A stretch of DNA of 41,086 nucleotides from Myxococcota bacterium (GTDB lineage: Bacteria; Myxococcota_A; UBA796; CAJQPC01): positions 1 to 41,086 of the forward strand of contig JAKLKD010000029.1 in NCBI GenBank assembly GCA_023150845.1, given 5' to 3'. A program made the position numbers and the translations under genes. Every line of letters begins with the position of its first letter. The stretch's first letter is position 1. This document shows, in pieces, positions 1 to 6,974 of this stretch. The notes beneath the pieces are model-generated. The model was not told where the DNA came from, made no database searches, and was given only the letters and a program-made list of their open reading frames with translations.

Positions 1-112
1 CGACCCCCAGGGCCACCGGGGCGGCGCGGGCGCCCCAGGCGAGGCCTCGCGCCGCGCGCACACGGCGCGAGAGCGGGGAGAGGCGTGTGGTGAGCGCGTC
101 GAGGGCGGACAT
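1..112 (-). CDS. Start of a gene leaving the left edge (unknown)
   Basis: An open frame begins with ATG at 112 on the minus strand and runs 37 codons to the window edge without a stop. The visible N-terminus begins MSALDALTTRL and is rich in Arg, Ala and Leu, as in the cytoplasmic lead of many membrane or repeat proteins of high-GC bacteria. It would be divergent from the receiver gene at 192, which fits an 80-base intergenic promoter region. No clear ribosome-binding site precedes the ATG. Function cannot be assigned from this fragment, and the frame could be spurious. Confidence 0.35.
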   Translation of the reverse strand, partial: MSALDALTTRLSPLSRRVRAARGLAWGARAAPVALGV

Positions 113-191
113 TCGGCGGAGGGGGTGTCGGAGAGGAGCGACTCTGCTAACGTACATGCGCCCGCGCTGGTTGCGCCGCCCCCAGGCCAAG

Positions 192-566
192 ATGCGAATC
201 CTCCTCGTCGAAGATGAGCCCGAGATCCGCCATGTCGTCTCCGAGTACCTCTCGGGGAGCGGCCATCAGGTCGTCGCGGCGGCCTCGGGCCACGAGGCCA
301 TCGAGCTCATCGAGCGGGCCGAGCTCGCCTTTGACGCGGCGATCGTCGATTGGCAGATGACGGGCATCTCCGGCCGCGACGTGCTGGAGCTGCTGCATGA
401 GCGTAATCCCCGCACCGCCCTGTTCTTGTGTACGGGCCTCGGCCAAGGCCAGCTCCCCGAGCGCCCCACCGAGGCGCCTCTGCAGGGGATCTTTCACAAG
501 CCGTTCTCGATGCGAAGACTGAACGAGGCCCTGCACCGCGTCATGAGAGCGCGCGGACAGGGTTGA
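192..566 (+). CDS. Stand-alone response-regulator receiver protein
   Basis: A 124-residue single CheY-like receiver domain with no output domain. The acidic pocket is LVEDE (residues 5-9), the phospho-acceptor is Asp53 in IVDWQM, the switch Thr is T81 and the conserved Lys is K103 in FHKPF. ATG 192 is chosen because MRILLVEDE is the normal beginning of the fold; the frame also extends upstream to an ATG at 156, but that would add a basic non-domain leader. Such proteins usually relay phosphate or bind a partner. No kinase gene lies beside it, so the partner is unknown. The fold is certain, the pathway is not. Confidence 0.9.
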   Translation: MRILLVEDEPEIRHVVSEYLSGSGHQVVAAASGHEAIELIERAELAFDAAIVDWQMTGISGRDVLELLHERNPRTALFLCTGLGQGQLPERPTEAPLQGIFHKPFSMRRLNEALHRVMRARGQG

Positions 567-591
567 CAAAGCGGCGGCACAGCGCTCGCGC

Positions 592-639
592 AAAAAAAGT
601 TAAGAAAACCCTTGCCACCTCGGGGGGAATGCGCATACC
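592..639 (+). promoter_or_regulatory. Candidate promoter with A-rich upstream element
   Basis: An A-rich block (592-608) that stands out in very GC-rich DNA is followed by TTGCCA (612-617) and, 16 bases later, CATACC (634-639); TACCCT at 636-641 is an alternative -10. A-tract, -35 and -10 in this order resemble a promoter with an UP element. It would start a transcript near 646, directly before the structured stretch that follows. The -10 match is weak. Confidence 0.35.
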
Positions 640-643
640 CTGA

Positions 644-661
644 GAGTGTCAATTGACGCTC
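644..661. promoter_or_regulatory. Near-perfect 18-bp palindrome
   Basis: A perfect 10-bp palindrome, GTCAATTGAC (648-657), is extended on both sides by GAG (644-646) and CTC (659-661), with one unpaired position on each side. It covers the inferred transcription start of the 592-639 promoter. It could be an operator for a dimeric regulator or the 5' hairpin of the transcript. Confidence 0.35.
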
Positions 662-802
662 GCGTCACCTGACCTGAGAGCACCAGCCTCCCCCGCCGGA
701 CCCAATCTGGCAAATCAGCGTCTCCTCCATCTCTTGCGGTGAGGGGTATCAGCGGGGGAGGCTCTCCGCCTCATTCAACGCCGGGCCTTCGGGCTCGGCG
801 TT
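646..802 (+). ncRNA. Candidate structured small RNA of unknown class
   Basis: This gene-free stretch folds unusually well. Arm 685-696 (AGCCTCCCCCGC) is perfectly complementary over 12 bp to 752-763. Inside it, ACCC (700-703) pairs with GGGT (744-747) and GCAA (710-713) with TTGC (734-737), so the pairing continues toward the apex. It is followed by an 11-bp hairpin with a UUCG loop (777-802). A promoter-like segment lies just upstream. I do not recognise 6S, SRP, tmRNA, RNase P or a known riboswitch. It could instead be the 3' untranslated region of the receiver gene. Class, boundaries and strand are inference; plus is favoured because C(UUCG)G is the stable loop orientation. Confidence 0.38.
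777..802 (+). terminator. UUCG tetraloop hairpin, likely terminator
   Basis: Arm 777-787 (AACGCCGGGCC) pairs with 792-802 (GGCTCGGCGTT) over 11 bp with one G-U pair, closed by the TTCG loop at 788-791. There is no long T-run after it on the plus strand. It sits between the candidate RNA and the converging lipoprotein gene and could end transcription from either side. Confidence 0.5.
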
Positions 803-808
803 GGCGCT

Positions 809-833
809 CTGGGGCTAAACGCCGTGGCCCCAG
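809..833 (-). terminator. Hairpin after the 847-1419 gene
   Basis: CTGGGGC (809-815) and GCCCCAG (827-833) form a 7-bp stem with an 11-base loop, 13 bases beyond the stop codon of the minus-strand lipoprotein gene. There is no T-run. Together with the UUCG hairpin next to it, it may insulate the two converging transcripts. Confidence 0.35.
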
Positions 834-846
834 CTTAGGCGACCGC

Positions 847-1419
847 TCAAGGCGCGGGCGTCTCCGGCGGCGGCGGGCGCACCTGAATCGGCGGCTCCCC
901 GCGGCCTGGCCCCCCACGCCCGCGTGGACCGCCCGGACCTCCAGCGCCCGGACCACCCGGACCACCCGGACCTCCAGCGCCCGGACCTCTCGGCCCCGCG
1001 CCCTCCCCGCCCGGACCGCCCGGCGGCGGACCGCCCCCCTCCGGCGGCAGGCCCTCCCCTTCGGGGCCGCCCTTCTCGTCGCGGATGGTGTGCCGGTGCA
1101 TGTGGGGGCGCTGCACAAACTTGGTGCAGGTCTCGGCGATCTGCGGGTTCTCAATCTCCCGGCACAGCCGCAGCGTGTTCGGCTCGTGCTGCTGGGTGAT
1201 CGTGTAGAGCAGGTAGTCCCGGGTGACCGGGGTGAGCTTCGGGAGCCAGGCCTCGGCGGCGACAGGATCCGTGGCCCAGAGCGCCAGCACGGTGTCGATG
1301 TAGCACTGCTCCGCGGCGTCTTCAGGCAGGCGCGCGCAGTCCTCGGGGCTGTCCGCCGAGCAGGCGCTCAAGGTGAGGCCCAGCAAAGGGATCATGACGG
1401 CGAGTCTTGGGGTGCTCAT
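847..1419 (-). CDS. Lipoprotein with Gly/Pro-rich tail (unknown)
   Basis: A 190-residue protein with a signal peptide and lipobox LSAC (Cys19), so it is probably membrane-anchored. The middle third (about 20-110) has spaced cysteines and ends in an unusual HMHRH cluster, which might bind a metal. The last 75 or so residues are almost only Gly, Pro, Arg and Glu, a low-complexity tail suited to spanning or wrapping. The start at 1419 is chosen because GGAG lies 8 bases before it and MSTPRL leads straight into the hydrophobic signal; an in-frame ATG at 1431 is also possible. It is divergent from the ExbB-like gene, 72 bases away. I do not recognise the family. Confidence 0.7.
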   Translation of the reverse strand: MSTPRLAVMIPLLGLTLSACSADSPEDCARLPEDAAEQCYIDTVLALWATDPVAAEAWLPKLTPVTRDYLLYTITQQHEPNTLRLCREIENPQIAETCTKFVQRPHMHRHTIRDEKGGPEGEGLPPEGGGPPPGGPGGEGAGPRGPGAGGPGGPGGPGAGGPGGPRGRGGPGRGEPPIQVRPPPPETPAP

Positions 1420-1491
1420 GGAGGGCTCCATGCGCTTGGAGTTTGCATCGATCCCCTTCACCGTGCAAGGAATGAGGACCCCGAGGGCCTT

Positions 1492-2103
1492 ATGCTCAAC
1501 ACTCTGCTCAACGCGTTCTCTGGCCCTGGTGGCGTCTTCATGGTCGTCATCACGGCGCTGGGGGCCTTCTCCATCGCCGTCGCGATCGAGCGGGGCGTGC
1601 TCTTGTTGTGGCGCTGGCGCCCGCCCCAAGACGTCGTCGAGGCGCGCCTGCGCCGCGGGGCCCTGGCCGAGGCCGCCGCGGCGACGGCGGGCACCCCGGT
1701 GGGCGCGGTGATCGCCGCGGGCGCCGCCGAGCAAGATCCCGAGGCCGCCTGGGAGGCCATGGGCGCTGAGGCCGCCATGGCTGAAGCCCGGCTGCGCCGC
1801 CGCATCGGCGCCTTGGGCGCGGTGGCGAACCTCAGCACGATGATCGGCCTCTTGGGCACGGTCTATGGGCTCATCTTGGCCTTCTCGGCCCTGGGCGACG
1901 CCACCGCCGGGGAGCGCGCCGTGCGGCTCAGCGAGGGCATCTCCGCGGCCATGGCGACCACGGCCTGGGGCCTCATGGTGGGCATCCCGTCCTTGGCGCT
2001 GCACGCCTGGCTGGAGGGGGTCGTGAGCCGCCACATCGCGCGCATCGAGTCGGCGGCGGGCCTCGTCGCCTTGGCACATCGGAGGCCCTCATCCGAAGGC
2101 TGA
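1492..2103 (+). CDS. ExbB/TolQ/MotA-family proton channel protein
   Basis: A 203-residue inner-membrane protein of the MotA/TolQ/ExbB channel family. It has an N-terminal membrane segment (about 13-38), a cytoplasmic helical stretch, then the hallmark second and third segments: GAVANLSTMIGLLGTVYGLI (about 110-129) and TTAWGLMVGIPSLALHAW (about 162-179). With ExbD-type partners it would turn proton flow into work on the outer membrane or periplasm. ATG 1492 has a GAGGG-type site just before it. Two ExbD-like genes follow. No TonB, TolA or receptor gene is visible here, so the powered machine is unknown. Confidence 0.85.
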   Translation: MLNTLLNAFSGPGGVFMVVITALGAFSIAVAIERGVLLLWRWRPPQDVVEARLRRGALAEAAAATAGTPVGAVIAAGAAEQDPEAAWEAMGAEAAMAEARLRRRIGALGAVANLSTMIGLLGTVYGLILAFSALGDATAGERAVRLSEGISAAMATTAWGLMVGIPSLALHAWLEGVVSRHIARIESAAGLVALAHRRPSSEG

Positions 2104-2165
2104 TCCCCAAGGCCCCACCGGCCCCAGCCGATCCTCGGCCCGCGCTCCTGAGCGTCATCGCGCTC

Positions 2166-2618
2166 ATGTTCTTGCTGCTGCCGTTCCTCTTGTTGACCAC
2201 CTCCACCCAGCGCCTCGTGGGCCTCAGCCTGAGCCTGCCTGAGCTCGGCGGCCTCTTGCCCCCGGAGCCCCCGGGCCGCGTCGAGCGCGTAGAGGTCGAG
2301 GCCCGGCCCGAGGGCCTGCGGGTGCTCGCCCAGGTGCGCCGCGCCGACGTCATCACGAGCGCCGGGGACGTGCAGGCCTTCGCCGTGAGCCTGCCCAGCC
2401 AGAACGGCGAGGCCGACCTCGCCGGGCTCCAGGCCCAGCTCCGCGCCCTCAAGGCCCTGGACACCACCCGCCGCAAGCTCACCCTGCGCCCCAGCGACGC
2501 CTTGCCTGGGCAGACCGTGGTGGCGCTCATGGACGCCGCCCGGGGCGACGCCCAAGGCGAGCTCTACCCCGAGCTGAGCCTCTCGACGCTCAACGACGCC
2601 CCGCCGGAGGCCCCATGA
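2166..2618 (+). CDS. ExbD/TolR-like protein, degenerate
   Basis: At least 150 residues: one hydrophobic segment at the very N-terminus, then a soluble periplasmic-type domain. Position and fold fit an ExbD/TolR paralogue, but the Asp normally found in the membrane helix is absent. The only conventional start is ATG 2166, which cuts the membrane segment in half. The frame is open upstream back into the ExbB gene and encodes a natural ExbD lead (short charged Pro-rich tail, then LLSVIALMFLLLPFLLL), but only via non-standard codons: CTG at 2148 or 2100, or ATC at 2091 after GGAGG at 2081-2085. The true start is probably upstream. It overlaps the next gene by 4 bases (ATGA). Confidence 0.65.
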   Translation: MFLLLPFLLLTTSTQRLVGLSLSLPELGGLLPPEPPGRVERVEVEARPEGLRVLAQVRRADVITSAGDVQAFAVSLPSQNGEADLAGLQAQLRALKALDTTRRKLTLRPSDALPGQTVVALMDAARGDAQGELYPELSLSTLNDAPPEAP

Positions 2619-3070
2619 GGCGCGGCCTGCGCCCCCTGCGCGTGTCTACGGGCAGCACGGACCCGCTGTACGCCGCCCTGGCGCCGATGGTCGACGTGCT
2701 GACCATCCTGCTCGTGTTTTTGCTGCGCACCTGGTCCACCGATCCGCCCGTGCGCCCGGACGACCCGAGCTTTCAGCTCCCCTTGAGCGTCGAGGAGGCC
2801 CCCGTCGGCGTGGCGAGGCGCCTCGACCTCGCTGAAGGCGAGCTGAGCCTCAACGGCGCGCGCATCGCCTCCACGAAGGCCAGCTTGGAGCGCGACGAGG
2901 CCGTCATCCCCGAGCTGGTCACCGCCTTGGCCGCCGACCCCGACGCGCCCCTGCACATCCGGGTGGACGCCGACCTGCCCTACGCCTTGCTGCGCCAGGC
3001 GCTCAGCTCGGCCCAGGCCGCCGGGGTGCGGGACGTGACCCTCGTGGCCGCGTCCCGGGCCGGGCTTTAG
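2615..3070 (+). CDS. ExbD/TolR-family protein
   Basis: A 151-residue protein with a short cytoplasmic N-terminus, one membrane helix (about 23-38) and a periplasmic domain. The motif APMVDVLTILLVFLL holds the conserved channel Asp (Asp27), so this copy keeps the proton-relay residue that its upstream paralogue lacks. The C-terminal half shows the usual ExbD beta-alpha pattern (LHIRVDADLPYALL...VTLVA). It overlaps the preceding gene by ATGA and is very likely translated with it as ExbB-ExbD-ExbD. The operon ends 6 bases before the convergent pirin gene. Confidence 0.85.
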   Translation: MRRGLRPLRVSTGSTDPLYAALAPMVDVLTILLVFLLRTWSTDPPVRPDDPSFQLPLSVEEAPVGVARRLDLAEGELSLNGARIASTKASLERDEAVIPELVTALAADPDAPLHIRVDADLPYALLRQALSSAQAAGVRDVTLVAASRAGL

Positions 3071-3076
3071 ACCCGC

Positions 3077-4093
3077 TCAGACCGTCGGCCGCTCCTCTTT
3101 GCCGTCGGCGTGAACGGCGAACCGCGCCGGGTCGTGGCCGTGCACCGGGCCGTCGTCGGGCCAGGGCCAGCCGCCAAACTGCGTGGTCTGGTAGTCGCGG
3201 AAGGCCTGCTGAATCTGGGCCGTCGTGTTCATCACGAAGGGTCCGTAAGACACGACGGGCTCGCCGATGGGGCGGCCCTGGAGGAGCAGCAGCTCGACGG
3301 CGCCGTGGGCGACGAGGGTGACCTCGGCGTCGCCCTTGAGCCGCGCGCCGTGGCGCCCGGGGAGCTTGACCTCCCCCACGCCGACGCCGTCCCCAGCGAA
3401 GAGGTAGATCATGCGGTTCACCCCGGCCTTCGCCGCGGGCAAGGTGAAGCGCGCGCCGTCGTCCATCCGTAAGGTCCAGATGGCCAGCTCGGCTTCAGCG
3501 GCGGAGGCCCAGGAGTCCGGCGGCGGCGCCGGGGGCTTGGCCTCGGCGTAGGCCCCGGCGACGACGGTGAGCGTGCTGAACCGCCCGTTCTCATCCTTCA
3601 CCGCCACCTGGGGCACGTCCTCGCTCCAGAACATCGTGAAGTGCGGCGGCACCATCTTGTTCTTGGCCGGGAGGTTGAGCCAGATCTGGAACAGCTCCGC
3701 GGGGTTCGGCTGCTCGGTGCTGAGCAGGGGGAACATCTCGGCGTGCACGACGCCGCGGCCCGCCGTCATCCACTGCACGTCGCCTTTGCCGTAGCGGGCC
3801 CGGGCGCCCATGGAGTCGGCGTGGTCGATGTAGCCCTGGCGCGTCACCGTCACCGTCTCGAAGCCGCGGTGCGGGTGCTGGGGGAAGCCGGGCACCCGGC
3901 GCCCGTGGTACATGCTCCAGCCGTCCTTTCCGCCGAAGTCCTGGCCGATCTGCCGCCCGCTGAGCGAGGCCGCCGGGGCGAGCTGGCCGTCGCCGCGGGG
4001 GTAAGCGTCGAGGTGGTGAACGCAGAACAAGAAGGGGTCGAGGGTGGGCCAGGGCGGGCCGCCGAGGGGGAAGGTCTCGAGGACTGGGTTCAT
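3077..4093 (-). CDS. Pirin family protein
   Basis: A 338-residue bicupin. The N-terminal cupin holds the pirin metal site: His73 and His75 in HPHRGFET, and His117 and Glu119 in GRGVVHAE. All four ligands of the family are present, so it should bind iron. Known pirins act as quercetin-2,3-dioxygenase-like enzymes or as redox-sensitive protein partners; which applies here cannot be told. The C-terminal domain (about 215-310) is the second cupin, and a longer C-terminal extension follows. The start at 4093 has a strong GGAGGTG site 4 bases upstream. It is divergent from dgt, with 114 bases between them. Confidence 0.92.
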   Translation of the reverse strand: MNPVLETFPLGGPPWPTLDPFLFCVHHLDAYPRGDGQLAPAASLSGRQIGQDFGGKDGWSMYHGRRVPGFPQHPHRGFETVTVTRQGYIDHADSMGARARYGKGDVQWMTAGRGVVHAEMFPLLSTEQPNPAELFQIWLNLPAKNKMVPPHFTMFWSEDVPQVAVKDENGRFSTLTVVAGAYAEAKPPAPPPDSWASAAEAELAIWTLRMDDGARFTLPAAKAGVNRMIYLFAGDGVGVGEVKLPGRHGARLKGDAEVTLVAHGAVELLLLQGRPIGEPVVSYGPFVMNTTAQIQQAFRDYQTTQFGGWPWPDDGPVHGHDPARFAVHADGKEERPTV

Positions 4094-4207
4094 GGGCACC
4101 TCCGGGGCGTTCACGCCGGGGTTGGGGTCGTACCCTTGTGATGCAGCGCGGCGGTGATGGTTGCGCGGCGGGGAGTTACGGGGCGCTCTCGTGGAGTGAG
4201 GAGACCG

Positions 4208-5554
4208 ATGTCGATGGACTGGCCGAAGCTGCTCAACAACACCCGCCTGGGCGCCGAGCACCAGCCCACCGCCCATGACCGCCGGGGCTACGAGCGCGAC
4301 TACGACCGCGTGCTCTTCTCGCTGCCCTTCCGCCGCCTGCTCGACAAGACGCAGGTGTTCCCGATGCCCGCGAACGACCACATCCACAACCGCCTCATCC
4401 ACAGCGTCGAGGTGGCGTCTGTGGGCCGCACCTTGGGCACCTGGGCCGGGGAGAAGCTCATCGAGCAGGGCGTGGACCTCGGCGGGGCGCCCCCGAGCGC
4501 TCTGGGCGACATCGTGGCCTCGGCCTGCCTGATGCACGACATCGGCAACCCGCCCTTCGGCCACGCCGGTGAAGACGCCATCGCCTCGTGGTTCCGGGGC
4601 GCGGGCCGGGAGCACCTCGACGAGCTGAACGACGCCGAGCGTATGGATCTCCAGCAGTTTGAGGGCAACGCCCAGAGCTTCCGGGTGGTCACGCGCCTGG
4701 AGATGTACGGCGAGCACCGCGGCGGGATGCAGCTCACCTTGGCCACCTTAGGCGCCGTGGCGAAGTACCCCCAGGCGTCGGTTCACCGCAAGAAGGGCCA
4801 CGCCGGGCACAAAAAACACGTTGCGCGCAAGAAGTTCAGCTACTTCCAGGCTGACCGCGCCGCCTTCGCCCATGTGGCCGAGGGCTTAGGGCTCGCCGCC
4901 GTTGAGGAGCAGGCCTGGGCGCGGCACCCGCTGACGTACCTGGTCGAGGCCGCCGACGACATCTGCTACAGCATCCTCGATCTGGAGGACGGCTACACCT
5001 TGGGCTTCGTGGGCGCGGAGCAGCTCTCGGCCCTGCTCATCAAGGCGCATGGGCGCCAGCCGCAGATGAGCCTCTCCGACCCCCGCGAGCGCATCGCCTA
5101 CCTCCGGGCGCGGGCGATCAACAAGCTCGTCGAGCAGCTCGTCACCGCCTTCATCCAGCACCACGACGCGCTCCTGGACGGCACCCTGGCCGAGCCCCTC
5201 GCCGGGCTCATCCCCGCCCGGGCCACCTTGGACGAGATCAGCGAGGTCTCCCGGCGACTGTGTTACGAGGCCCCGGAGGTGCTGCGGGTGGAGCTCGCGG
5301 GCTACGAGGTGCTCGGCGGGCTCTTGGAGGTCTTCGCCCCGGCGGCCTTGGCCTTTGAGCCCGACGGCCGCCAAAAACGCGCGCTCAAGCTCATGCGGCT
5401 CCAGCGCCGGGCCGCCGAGGACTCGGCGTACAGTCGCCTCCTGCGGGTGACCGACTACCTCAGCGGCATGACCGACGGCTACGCGCTGCGACTGTACAAG
5501 GAGCTGCGGGGCATCGAGCTCCCCGGCGTTCAAGGCCGCGCCCCCGCTGGTTGA
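4208..5554 (+). CDS. dgt: dGTP triphosphohydrolase (HD domain)
   Basis: A 448-residue HD-superfamily enzyme that converts dGTP to deoxyguanosine and triphosphate, controlling the dNTP pool. The metal site is visible: His65 in RLIHSVEV, His110-Asp111 in MHDIGNPPFGH, and a later Asp in EAADDICYSILDLEDGY, a signature of dGTPases. FRRLLDKTQVFP near residue 42 is also typical of the family. ATG 4208 has GAGGAG 5 bases before it; the frame runs further up but the extra 18 residues are a basic non-family leader. It is divergent from pirin and convergent with the porin gene 15 bases downstream. Confidence 0.93.
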   Translation: MSMDWPKLLNNTRLGAEHQPTAHDRRGYERDYDRVLFSLPFRRLLDKTQVFPMPANDHIHNRLIHSVEVASVGRTLGTWAGEKLIEQGVDLGGAPPSALGDIVASACLMHDIGNPPFGHAGEDAIASWFRGAGREHLDELNDAERMDLQQFEGNAQSFRVVTRLEMYGEHRGGMQLTLATLGAVAKYPQASVHRKKGHAGHKKHVARKKFSYFQADRAAFAHVAEGLGLAAVEEQAWARHPLTYLVEAADDICYSILDLEDGYTLGFVGAEQLSALLIKAHGRQPQMSLSDPRERIAYLRARAINKLVEQLVTAFIQHHDALLDGTLAEPLAGLIPARATLDEISEVSRRLCYEAPEVLRVELAGYEVLGGLLEVFAPAALAFEPDGRQKRALKLMRLQRRAAEDSAYSRLLRVTDYLSGMTDGYALRLYKELRGIELPGVQGRAPAG

Positions 5555-5569
5555 TTCGGGGCGATCCGC

Positions 5570-6748
5570 TCAGAACATCACGTCCACGAGCACCTGCCCG
5601 GTGTGCTGTGCCTGGCTGAAGTCCTCACCAAACCGCGCGGTCCAGCCGCCTTGCACCTTAAAGCGGTGCTTGTTGAGGTAGTAGTTCACCCCGGCGGCGA
5701 CCTCGTTGCCTAAGGTCTCCGTCTCGGTGACGTACTTGGGGTCGGTGCCCTCAAAGGCGTTGATGCGGCTGTAGCGCCCGGCGAGCTCCACCTTGGGCGT
5801 GACCATCACTGAAGGCTGCACCAGCCAGCCCCAGCCCGAGCGCGCGTACTCCGTCGCGGCCACGCCCGCGTCATCGGTGACGGTCCACGACTCCTCGCGG
5901 GCGTCCCGCAGCACGGCCTCCCCCATGACCGCCACGCCGCGCCACTTAAACACGAGGTCCCCGGCGAGGTGCAGGTAGTCCGCGGTGCCTAAGGTGTAGG
6001 TCGTGGACGTGGTGCTGCGGGCGCGGTTCGTGTTGAGGTTGTAGGCCGCGCCGAGGCCCAAGGCGAGGCCCGGCGTCTCACGGCGGTTGAGGTCGCCTTC
6101 GCTGTCGTCGTCTACGGGGCCCAAGGGGCGGAGCTCCACCCGGGCCACGGCGAGGCCGCCAGGCGCCTTCTCGGCGATGGCGTTGCCGCCGCCTCCGGCG
6201 AACACCCCGAGGCGGTACGCCACCATCGAGCCGCCCAAGGCGTCGGAGTACAGATACGCGCCGACGTCGCGGTCCAGGGTCAGCTCACTCACCGGGCGGG
6301 GCCGGTCGGCGAGCTGCAGCGAGAACTCGCGGATGGTGCGAGCGCGGTCAAACGGCACGAAGAGCTGGCCCACCCGCACGCTGGCGTTGGGGTTGTGGCT
6401 GAAGTCGAGGTAGGCGTCGAAGATCGGGGAGATCGTGCCGTCGCGGTAATCGTTCGGCGCCAAGGCGAGCTGAAAGGTGTAGCCGATGTCTTCAGAGAGC
6501 GTGTGCCCGTTCAGCCACACCCGGGCGGTGTAGACACGGCCGATCGTGGTGAACTCCCGCGCCTCGTCGCCGGGCGGCGGCGTGGTGACGCTCTCCCGGA
6601 GCTGAATGCGACCGCGGACGTTCATCGAGAACTGCCCGTCGTCGCTGGTGACGGTGAGGCCCTTGCCGGTGTCGCCGGTGACCTCGGCGGCCTGGGCGAC
6701 GGCGGGGGAGAGCGTGAGGACGAGAAGCGGGAGGATGCGAAGGGGCAT
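5570..6748 (-). CDS. Phosphate-selective porin (OprO/OprP)-like outer-membrane protein
   Basis: A 392-residue protein with a signal peptide (about 1-20, ending AVAQA) and alternating polar/hydrophobic strands that form an outer-membrane barrel, ending in the classic C-terminal Phe (LVDVMF). The layout FSMNVRGRIQLRE..., then FQLALAPNDYRDG..., FDAYLDFSHNPNASVRVGQLFVPFDRART matches OprO/OprP-type porins, in which the stretch before 'VGQ...PF' is well conserved. The substrate need not be phosphate. ATG 6748 has GGAG 7 bases upstream; a longer frame to 6793 adds only a non-signal leader. It is divergent from the DUF4388/J gene. Confidence 0.85.
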   Translation of the reverse strand: MPLRILPLLVLTLSPAVAQAAEVTGDTGKGLTVTSDDGQFSMNVRGRIQLRESVTTPPPGDEAREFTTIGRVYTARVWLNGHTLSEDIGYTFQLALAPNDYRDGTISPIFDAYLDFSHNPNASVRVGQLFVPFDRARTIREFSLQLADRPRPVSELTLDRDVGAYLYSDALGGSMVAYRLGVFAGGGGNAIAEKAPGGLAVARVELRPLGPVDDDSEGDLNRRETPGLALGLGAAYNLNTNRARSTTSTTYTLGTADYLHLAGDLVFKWRGVAVMGEAVLRDAREESWTVTDDAGVAATEYARSGWGWLVQPSVMVTPKVELAGRYSRINAFEGTDPKYVTETETLGNEVAAGVNYYLNKHRFKVQGGWTARFGEDFSQAQHTGQVLVDVMF

Positions 6749-6974
6749 AGCGGACTCCGTGCGGCGCTGACCTAACTGCAACGGCTGTGCCACGCCGCTG
6801 GTGGGTCGGGCGGTGGCAAACGGCGGGATCTCGACGGCGACGCCACGCTCGGTCGTGGCCGTGGGCGCGGGGGGGCGTGGTGGGCGCGGGGCTCGCGGCC
6901 AACCCTCGCCCCTCCCCCGCTTGCCAGCGCCGCCCGCGAAGCCTACGCTATGGCCGCGCCTGGAGTCCTACGTC

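Noticed and set aside
563-568. TTGACA at the end of the receiver gene as a promoter
   Set aside because: No -10-like hexamer lies at a suitable distance; the A-rich promoter further on is better.
847-2079. A 410-codon minus-strand frame spanning the lipoprotein and the ExbB gene
   Set aside because: Only the part from 1419 down has a signal peptide and coding character. The upstream part is the antisense of the well-supported ExbB gene.
2080-2110. Programmed frameshift from ExbB into the first ExbD
   Set aside because: No slippery heptamer is visible at the ExbB end; a non-standard start or upstream coupling is simpler.
1492-3070. ExbB-ExbD genes as the energy source for the glucan locus
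   Set aside because: They are 8 kb away, on a separate transcript, and no TonB-dependent receptor is present in the window.
3110-3472. Plus-strand frames inside the pirin gene, and similar long frames inside dgt, GH92 and the phosphorylase
   Set aside because: They are shadows created by high-GC codon use and show no domain, signal or start-site support.
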